Shown here: in pieces, positions 56,363 through 64,000 of the stretch | Numbering within the stretch: the first letter of the stretch is position 1 | Layout: each line of letters begins with the position of its first letter | Source of the DNA: Edaphochlamys debaryana | Lineage: Eukaryota; Chlorophyta; Chlorophyceae; Chlamydomonadales | NCBI GenBank assembly: GCA_016858145.1 | Contig: JAEHOE010000040.1 | Span: 1 to 64,000, forward strand | Reading direction: 5' to 3' | Length of the DNA stretch: 64,000 nt | Notes under the pieces: generated by a model | The model's input: the letters and a program-made list of their open reading frames with translations, nothing else | What the model was told of the DNA's origin: nothing | Databases searched by the model: none | Translations under genes and position numbers: made by a program

Positions 56363-59280
56363 ATGGCGCCAACCACTGTCACAGGCGAGACTTTCGTTGA
56401 GGTTCGGCGGAGCGTCGGCGGTAAGCCAGGTGAGCAATGGGAGCTAGAGCGTCTGGGCCGCTGGGAGGAGTCTGGGCCGCTGTGTCGCCGCGTCGGCGTG
56501 GCCCGGAACGCATGGAAGTAGCGCATCCGAGTGTTCACACGCAAGCAAGCAGCGAGCTGGGCGACTCGCAGATGTGTGGCTCTATATAAGAATTATATGC
56601 CATCTTAGAAGAAGGCCGGTGTCAAGGGCGCCTGTTCCCTATGTCCGGGCGTTCGCATTCCCGCTACTGCCCAGCGGCACACTCACCGCCCACCCTCTCC
56701 CATACCATCTCTCAGACCCGCAAGTGCAGCAGCAGCTGCAGAAGAAGGCCGCGGCCGTCGATGAGCATATGCTCGCGGCTATCACCGCCATTTCCAACGC
56801 CCCATCCACGGCCTCAATCTTCAAGGCCAAGGCCAACGCCGCCAAGCGCGCATCCGCCGCGGCCCTACTCGAGAAGGAGCGTGCCGACCTCAAGCTCCTG
56901 CTCGCGAGCGTGATGGAGTATGCGGCCATGCGCGCGGGCGAGGCTGAGACCGTCATGGCGCGCCTGGTCAAGACGGAGCAGGGCACGCGCGAGGCCCAGG
57001 CCGCCAAGGACAAGGCCGAGGCCGAGATGAGGGTGAGGCTGGGCAGGAGGGCAGGGGCCGAGGACGGCGGATACAAGGATCTACTGAACAGGGGCAACGG
57101 TTGGCGTGTGGTGGGCGCGCAACCTACGGCACTGCCGTTGACGGGCCCTGCCGCTCAGGACCGACCTCGCTTGCCCTCTGGTGCCCCGCCGTGCTTCGTG
57201 CCCCAACCTTACCCCGCCCGCCCCTTCACTGCCGCGCCCCGTCATCACCCGCAGAAGGTGCAGGACGGCGCCGAGGCCCGCCGCCGCGCCTCAGAGGAGG
57301 CCGAGGCTGCGCTGCGGAAGCAGGTGGCGGAGCTGGAGGCGGAGAAGCAGGAGCTGCAGGTGGGGGCCTTGGGGGGGGGCGGCGGCGGTTGGCGTCGGAG
57401 GCTGGGCTCAGCACGGCAGCGGGGCGCAGCTCCCGTTCTGTTTGCGGCATTCGCCCTAGCACGCAGTGTTTCGTCATCCTTCCTCGACAATCCTCTTGCT
57501 GAAAGCCGCTGCCTGCGCCCTGCTCCCTGCTCCCCGTCCTGCCCCAGGGCACCATCGCCAAGCTGGTGCGCTCCAAGGACCAGGTCAGCACCAAGCTCAA
57601 GGTCAGTGCTCGGCAGGGGGGGAAGAAGGTTCTGCAGGGGAACGTGCCTCAGCTGACAAGGATCCTGCAGCACCTCCCCGCCCAAGCTTCCTAGTCGATG
57701 CAGCATGCCTCCGCGGTCCGGCCGACCGGCCCCCTCCGGCCCCCATGATCTGGACTTCCGCAATGTCGCCACCCCCTCCCCAACCGCAGGAGACCATGGA
57801 CGAGTACCAGAGCACTGCTGACGTGGCCGAGCGCGAGATCCGCCGCCTGCAGGTAGGGAACCGGCCACTTCATGACCCCGGCACCCCGCCCGTGTTTTCA
57901 AGCCCCGCACTCGCCGCTGCGTTCATACAACGCCGCCTGCACGGCGCGTCATCAACCCCTGCGCGCAGCTCTCACGGTGTCAGCACTCGACGCCCGCCCT
58001 GATCCCCGTTCCCCCCCCCCCGGCCCCCTCCCCCAGGCCGAGGTGAAGAAGGCAGAGGAGGCCCGAGATGCCGCCGTGGTGGCGGTGCAGAAGGAGGTGG
58101 GTGCAGCGTGTGATCGTGGCATTTAGGGAGGCTTGAAGTCGGCCATTGGGGCGGATGGGCCATTGTGGCTGCAGCGCACGCCCTTTCATGCCCCACTTGG
58201 TTTCATCCACACACGAACGGACGCCCTTCCAGCCCCTACCATGCCCCGCCCCACCCCCGAATCCCTCCATCTCTCATCCCCTCCGCCCCCCAGAACGCGG
58301 ACGCCCTGGCCGACCGCGCCAAGGAGGCCCGGCTGCTGCAGCGGCGCTACGACAGCGCCAAGGGCCTGGCGGAGAGCAGCAGGGGCGCGTACGAGGCGGC
58401 CAAGAAGCAGGTCGAGGAGGTGAGGCAGGGGAGGATGAGCGGGATTGGTGGAAGCTGACGAGAGCAGAGGGCAGACAGCAGGACGTCTGGAGCTGGGCTG
58501 GGATCATCAGCATTCGGCTGCTGGGCTGGGGTGGGATTGCCAGCACTCTACCGTATCGGTATCCGTATCCGCATGCGCTTTCAGTACAAGCGCTGACCCG
58601 ACTGGCACCAACCGTCCCTCAACCGCGCTCCCTGCTCCACCCTCCCCAGCTCACGGCCCAGCAGGCCAAGGCCGCCGAGGCGGCAGACACGCAGGCGCGG
58701 CGCCTCTCGGAGGCGCGGGCCGCCCGCGACGCCGCCAATGCGGAGCTGGAGAGCCTGCGCGCGGAGCACGGCCAGCTGCACGCGCTGTTCGTGCGCCTGG
58801 GCGGGCCGCAGCAGCAGGCGGCGGAGCTGCAGGCCAGCGCCGGCGCCGCTGCCGGCCGCGAGTTCAACCCCAACCGCAGGTGGGGGCCGAGAGAGCTGCG
58901 GTACCTGGTCGGTGGAGGGGGTTCGAGGCTGAGGGGTGGCATGGGCCAGGCTGGTCCGGCTTTGAGCTGCCCTGCTAAGCTTTCTGGGTGCTGACTCCTG
59001 CCCTCGCCTCTAGCCATGCCCCTTCTCAGCCCCTAACCTTATCTTATCCCCCCATCCGCCCCATGCCGCCCGCAGCTTCAAGTCCGGCGCCGCCCCCCGC
59101 GGCTCCGCGCTCAAGTCCCGGCACGGCTACTGCCTGCACGGCGGCCCCTGCACCGCGGGCGCCAACAACGTCAACCGCCTGCATCCGCTGGCGTTCGGCG
59201 ACCGGGCCGGGCTGGGGGCGCTGGTGGCGGAGCAGGGGCTGTTCCTGTGCAGCGCCTGCGTGGCGGAGGGGCACTTCTGA
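56363..59280 (+). CDS. Coiled-coil protein with Cys/His C-terminal segment, function unknown
   Basis: Exons: 56363-56420, 56716-57032, 57255-57359, 57548-57601, 57790-57852, 58037-58096, 58294-58419, 58650-58879, 59076-59280; 405 residues, phases consistent. Residues about 22-320 are Ala/Glu/Lys/Arg/Gln-rich heptads without Pro (QQLQKKAAAVDEHM, EMRKVQDGAEARRRA, RLSEARAARDAANAELE), a long coiled coil. The last 70 residues are globular, with HGYCLHGGPC and LCSACVAEGHF, a possible metal-binding or disulphide unit. No signal or transit peptide is obvious. I do not recognise the family; cytoskeletal or scaffold roles would be guesses. Confidence 0.8.
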
Positions 59281-60592
59281 GGGAGGGCCTGGGTGTGCCC
59301 CTGTGAAGGGGTGGTGTGGACAGGGCTACAGGGCGGATGCGGGCCTTCTCTATGGAGGGTGGGATAGGTGCGCGGGCACGGTTGCACGTGGTGCGCTGCT
59401 GCCCTGTGCTGGGTGAGCGTTGGGGCTTCCTCCTTGAGCGCCTTGAGTGTGAATTACTTGGACCGGATGTAGGCGGTGGTGCTGCGTAGAACCAATTGAA
59501 CCGACATAGCAAGGCGTGGCAATATTCTTTCTGTTGGCTTGGAGCTTAATAGCATACTAGCATGTCTGACGTGGCGCTAGGCGATGGCGTCTGTTGTGTG
59601 GAGCAGGAGCGGTTTGACCACCGGCGTTGATTGACCTTGTGGAGCCAGCTGTACGGAGCTAGTCACGATGCGCGTGCGAACCAGACAGTGTTCATTACCT
59701 AGAGTACAATAGCACATGAAAGGGCACGAGCGGGGCTCTTCTCCACCTGACAGGATACCGGTATCCTACGATAGGGCATGACCTGCGGCGTGTACGACAG
59801 CCCTGGTCTCTTTCTTTTGCATGGATAGATACATTCTCTTGCGGATTGGTGACAGACCCCCCCAATCTAGTTGGTATGCGTCGTCCGGGATGGCGCTGGC
59901 TTTTGGTAGCGGCGGGGGCAGTGAGGGGCGGGGCGCGGGGGGAGTGGCAGTGAGGCTGGAGTGGCACTGGTGTCATTGCGCAAGGGATTATGGCTGGATG
60001 GCATGCAAGGCGACTGATGACTGGTCTGTTTGTAAGTAGCTACTCTCAGTGACCAGCAGTCTTCAGCCGCCGCAGAGCGCCCTGTTTTTGCGGCGTGGCT
60101 GTGAGCGGGTGACCAGCAGTGAGGAGCCCGCACGGAGGGAGGAGAAGCCCGGGAAGGGGTGTCTATAGTGACCCTTGGGGAGTCAGGTCAAGAGTACGAC
60201 GTAGTGTCCCTGGCGCTGGTGTATATGCACACCAAAATGCACCCCCTCACTATGGACCTCGGCAACTTTGGGGGCAAACAAGTCAACGGACGGCGGTGGA
60301 GTGGGGGAGGGCGCGGGCGGCTGGGGGGCATGGCGCGGGCGGGGGAGACGGAGGGCAGCAGGGAACCATGCCTTTGGGGAGATGCTGGGGCGCGACAAGT
60401 TGTGACGACGCACGGGCGAGGCTTGCACGTGTGAGGCGCATAGCAGGATCAGTAGGGCGGGGCGGCTATGCAGGAGGGAGGGTCGGGGAAGAGGTCTCAG
60501 GAAGTCCTGGTCCGGGGATCCGGTAACCCGCTGTAGTCCAGCGCTGTCCAGCGCCCCAGTGGCTCCAGCTCACCAAAGGACCTCCCCTACCT
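59281..60592. other. Intergenic, no gene recognised
   Basis: 3' flank of the coiled-coil gene, then sequence without a gene. A 14-bp palindrome GGATACCGGTATCC lies at 59753-59766. Homology to the lactone-oxidase gene begins at about 60593. Confidence 0.4.
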
Positions 60593-62363
60593 CCTGATGT
60601 GTGTGACGATGCCCAGGCGGCCCACGCTGATGCGGGGGGCCTGGGGGCGCGGGGATGAGCAGGCACAGGCTCGCACAGGCAAAGGTGGGGCGGAGCACAT
60701 GTCGGCACAGCCATCAGGCACGCATGCCCTGGTGAGACGCCTGGGCTCTTATACCGCATGGATGAAATGCTCCGACAGCTGCCGCGGACGCGGAGACCGG
60801 TCAGCACGTGCGGGGTCGCCCATCGCGGGCTGGGCATGCCGCAAGTGCGGTCGTTTCGGTCGGTGAGGCCGCGACCTACGGGACTACCTAGTCTTTTGCA
60901 TAATCTAAGAGTGTCCAAGTGTGGCAAGCACGCAGCGCGGAGCAGTACAGCCGCTGCAGCGGAGCCGGGACCTAGCGACCACCCACCATCGCGCAGCCCT
61001 GCCCATCCCAGTCGCGAGGGGTGGGGGGGGTCTATGGTTGCACCCCTGGTTGACTTATCCCGCGTCGTGGTGTTAACGCTAAGCATATCTCTTTCGCCTT
61101 TTACTAAAGAGATCCTCGGTCACACCACATACAGACGCATATCACTGTTTTTGCGGGCCTTTTGGCCTCACTCCAATATCAAAGAATTGCTTTCGCAACG
61201 AATCGCTTCAAGAACCCTGTGGTCCACCGGACGCCTGCCGCCGTCCCCTGTGCGATCCTGTGGAGCCAAGTGCCCACTGCGGACGGTGGGGAGCCACACA
61301 TGGCCTGCCCCCGGCCGCACACGCCCACACCCCAGCCCCTCTTCTCCCCCGTACGCTGCATTACACGCCACTCGGCCCTGGGGCTCCGGGTTTCGGGTTC
61401 TGGCTGTGTCGCTTGGGCCTTGGGGGACCCCGCCGTCGGTACCATCCATACTGCAGGCCAGTATGCTGCTGCTTGGAGACCGTCCAGCGGAGCCACTGTT
61501 GCCATGCTCCTTGCTCACCCGCATCAGGAAGGGGTCTGTCTCGCTGGAGAAGGTCCGCACAGTGCCGTTGGCGAGCACGACTGTAAGCTCCAGCACCTGC
61601 GGGCGTGCGGAAGGGTCAGGCCTGACGGGGTCGGGGACACAGGAGAGGCAGAGCACGAACCTAGTCCCCATTGCCTTTCGGCCTCCCCCCTCCCGCCCCT
61701 GTTCCCCTTCCCCCTTCCCGCCAACCCCCGCACCCACCTGGCTGCTGAGGGACTTGTGGCGCAAGGAGCTGCCGTGCGTTCCCGTGGACACGGCTTCGCC
61801 CAGCGTCTGGAACACAAACCAGGGGAAGGCGGGCAGCGTCCAGCCCGAGGGCGCGGAGGGGGTCACGTAGGCGGCAAGGAAGCGGAGGAGGTCGATGGTG
61901 CGGACGCCTGGGGGGCGGGGGCGGGAGGGGGCCGGGAAGATGGGACAAGGCGGTGTAAGGTAAGGGCCAGCGGGTCTGGCAGCCACCAAGGTCGCTGCGC
62001 CTCCGCCCTTGCACCACCATCCACCCGCGTCCACGGTGACGCTCCGCTCGCTCTCGTTGACGGCAATGACTAGGGGCCGCAGGGTCTCCATGACGACGTT
62101 GGCGGGGCCGCCGGGGGCCGGAGGTGGGGCGCCGGCCGTCATGGCGGGGGTGTACCCATCGTTGGAGGGCGCCAGGGTGCCGTTGGTCTGGCAGAAGAAG
62201 GGCTGGGGGCGACGGGGGGAAGATGGGAGCGAGTTGCTTGCTTGGGAGGGCTGTCCTAGCTTACTCTCCTCTGCTGTTGAGCCCCCTCCCCCCTGCGAGA
62301 CCCGCCGCACCTGGTTCCAGGACCAGCCGCCCCCCACGCCCTTGACCCGGCTGTGACCCTGGA
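60593..62363 (-). pseudogene. Inverted truncated copy of lactone-oxidase exons 3-7
   Basis: On the minus strand the order is exon 3 (about 62363-62310, VKGVGGGWSWNQ), exon 4 (about 62203-62030, FFCQTNGTLAPSND), exon 5 (about 61908-61739, TIDLLRFLAAYV), exon 6 (about 61597-61520, LTVVLANGTVRTF) and part of exon 7 (ISVGRLGIVTHI). The exons are nearly identical to 38596-40280, while introns have diverged. Intron 6 shares only its last ~520 bases (61180-60641 against 39700-40232). Homology stops in exon 7 and a stop follows shortly. It lacks the start, exons 1-2 and the whole catalytic C-terminus, so a working enzyme is not expected. Weak homology continues upstream to about 62425. Confidence 0.88.
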
Positions 62364-62429
62364 CCTGTGGGGGAAGGACCGAACGGGGGAGGGAGGGAGG
62401 GGCGCATGACAGAAGGCGGCCCGTCTCCC

Positions 62430-63310
62430 GCGCTGCCGCCGCACTCCAGACCCCTCTGCCTCCTCCCCACTGGCCACTGCCCCTACCGCCTGCCCAACGT
62501 CGGCCAGTGTTTTGGGCAAGGCCGCTCTGTGGCTGGTTGGGACCGAAACTGCCTCCCTCTCATGCCATCGCGCCCCGGCCATTAGCTTGCTCTCCTCTTC
62601 CCACACCTGAGGCCACGACCAGCCATTCCGTACGGCCTTCAACCAGCTGCGCGCCTGGCGTTAGAGTGGGTGCACGAGGGTGCACGCCATTCCGTGAACC
62701 CTCCCCGAACCCTTGGCTGCCCACCCGGCGGCAGGGCTCAGCGGGGTGCTGAGGTGTCAGGTGCTACCCGGAAGCAGTGCCACCAACACGACTTCAACAA
62801 GCTCCAAACCGCTGTCACACGCGTTTGTGTGTTTGCAGGGCCCTGCCCTGCTCGGTGCCCGCACTGCTCCTCAGGGCATGCACGCCCGCCCCTTGACGCC
62901 GCACTGTCATGCATGTCCCAAAGCCTGCTCACCTAGAACCCAGACGAGGGGCGGGTGCGCAAAGCAGAGACCAGCCGGGAGGACAGCAAGTAGCCAACCG
63001 CCGGCTCTCAAGCGTCAAGCCCCAAACGCCTCCTCCCTCGCTCAACCAGTCACCACACTGCCTACACCGCTGCCCCTACCTGCCGCTGCCGCTGGTAACC
63101 CTGCCAGGCTGTAACTGCACCTGCACCTGTACTTGTACCTGCACCGACCCCTGCCCTGCACAATGGCCACATCAACTCCCGCATTTCTCCACGCAGCCTC
63201 CACCCTAACGTTCCGCCCATCCATGCCCCGCACGTCAGACCTAACCGCCGTCGGCCGTTCAGGCCACCACTGATACGCGGCCCCCGGCACCCAGCCCCCA
63301 GCCCCAACCC
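62430..63310. other. Intergenic, no gene recognised
   Basis: Upstream of the truncated copy and downstream of the gene at the right edge. TGCACC-type hexamers repeat at about 63116-63150. Short ORFs have no motif. Confidence 0.4.
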
Positions 63311-64000
63311 TCAGTCCTCGTCGTCCCAGCCACTGCTCCCATCGCTCTCCTCCTCGTCCCCATCGTCCTCCTCGTCCTCGCTGCCCTGTCCCCCCCTCAG
63401 CTCCGCAATGACGCCGTCGACGTCTATGTCCTCCCACTCATCGGCCCCGCGCCTCCCCTCCCCCTCCTCGTCCTCCTCCTCCTCGCTCTCCTCCCCACTC
63501 TCTCCCACCCCTGCCCCCTCCTCCGCGTCCCCCTCCTCCGGCAGCACCGTCAGGCTGCCGCTGATCCGCCCCCCGTGCAGGTACGCGCTCCAGGCCGCCC
63601 CCTCCCCCTCCCCCGCCGCCCCCTCCCCCTCCCCCGCCGCCCCCGTCCCACCGCCCCCACCGGCCCCCACACGGCCGCCGGTTGCCGGCATGAGCCGGAT
63701 TGCGCCCGTGACCCCCAGGCCCGTGTTCAGGGACAGGGAGTCAACGCGGTCAAAGGTGGACACGCAGGCGTCCTCGCGGCGGCCGTGGCGCCAGCGGCCC
63801 ACGGACAGCCGCGCCCGCAGCCCCACGGGGAAGCGAAGGCCCTGGAAGCTGCCCTCTGGGCCCAGCCGGCCACGTGATGCTCGTCCAAGACCTCGTGGTC
63901 TACGGCAAGGGGCGCCAGGAGGCAGGCGGAGGCGCTGCGGCTGAGCTGGCAGAGCCGGACCAGGCCCGCTAGGCGGCGGCGCGCGGCGGCGTCGGTCCGG
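63311..64000 (-). CDS. 3' end of an unknown gene with acidic C-terminus (partial)
   Basis: Runs off the right edge. The minus-strand frame ending at 63311 reads GSFQGLRFPVGLRARLSVG, then DACVSTFDRVDSLSLNTGLGV, a Gly/Ala/Glu linker and a strongly acidic tail (EEEEDEEGEG, SEDEEDDGDEEESD). Further upstream the more gene-like frame differs: LAGLVRLCQLSRSASACLL to VLDEHHVAGW. The reading frame seems to change near 63870. Either an indel, a sequencing error or an unrecognised intron is present. Family not recognised. Confidence 0.5.
   Translation of the reverse strand, partial: PDRRRRAPPPSGPGPALPAQPQRLRLPPGAPCRRPRGLGRASRGRLGPEGSFQGLRFPVGLRARLSVGRWRHGRREDACVSTFDRVDSLSLNTGLGVTGAIRLMPATGGRVGAGGGGGTGAAGEGEGAAGEGEGAAWSAYLHGGRISGSLTVLPEEGDAEEGAGVGESGEESEEEEDEEGEGRRGADEWEDIDVDGVIAELRGGQGSEDEEDDGDEEESDGSSGWDDED

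Overview
The window looks like nuclear DNA of a volvocine green alga close to Chlamydomonas. The sequence is very GC-rich. The genes are split into many short, phase-consistent exons with GTGAG/GTGGG donors and C-rich acceptors. It carries hydroxyproline-rich (SPPPPP)n wall glycoproteins, alanine-rich plastid proteins and a Ty3/gypsy retroelement. I saw no bacterial-style operons, CRISPR arrays, rRNA or convincing tRNA genes.

Layout. 1-23 kb: three tandem copies of one wall-glycoprotein gene. Copy A (1150-3646) is frameshifted. Copy B (5820-7588) lacks the first and last exons. Copy C (20324-22815) is the best preserved. An 11,002-bp Ty3/gypsy-type element (7656-18657) sits between B and C. 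It is bounded by the 4-bp target duplication CGCT, and the empty site survives at the A/B junction (4356-4359). 23.9-26.3 kb (-): a PLAC8-domain protein with a long disordered tail. 28.1-30.0 kb (-): a probably plastid low-molecular-weight phosphotyrosine-phosphatase homologue without its active-site Cys. 30.7-33.4 kb (-): a glutathionyl-hydroquinone reductase. 33.8-36.3 kb (+): a secreted class-3 lipase. 37.9-45.3 kb (+): a 19-exon secretory-pathway FAD oxidase of the gulono/arabinono-lactone oxidase family. 46.4-55.5 kb (-): a plastid fibrillin (PAP) domain behind an Ala/Glu/Pro-rich region of about 2,000 residues. 56.4-59.3 kb (+): a 405-residue coiled-coil protein of unknown role. 60.6-62.4 kb (-): an inverted, truncated copy of exons 3-7 of the lactone-oxidase gene. 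63.3-64 kb (-): the 3' end of an unknown acidic protein running off the window.

The strongest candidate for something new is the retroelement. It has one unbroken 3336-codon frame with retropepsin, RT, RNase H, DDE integrase and a PHD finger. It also appears to carry two eroded DNA-methyltransferase-like domains. Its ends have the order A1-internal-B1-A2-B2, a split-repeat layout usually linked to tyrosine-recombinase (DIRS/PAT) elements. The 12 bases directly after A1 are an exact reverse complement of a 12-mer inside A1, with the geometry expected of Tf1-like self-priming.

The neighbouring genes do not form one pathway. Several products are predicted to enter the secretory route (wall glycoproteins, lipase, FAD oxidase) and several the plastid (fibrillin, phosphatase-like protein, possibly the hydroquinone reductase). 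Gene models were assembled by eye from splice sites and checked by codon-phase arithmetic. Names rest on motif recognition; no database search was run.
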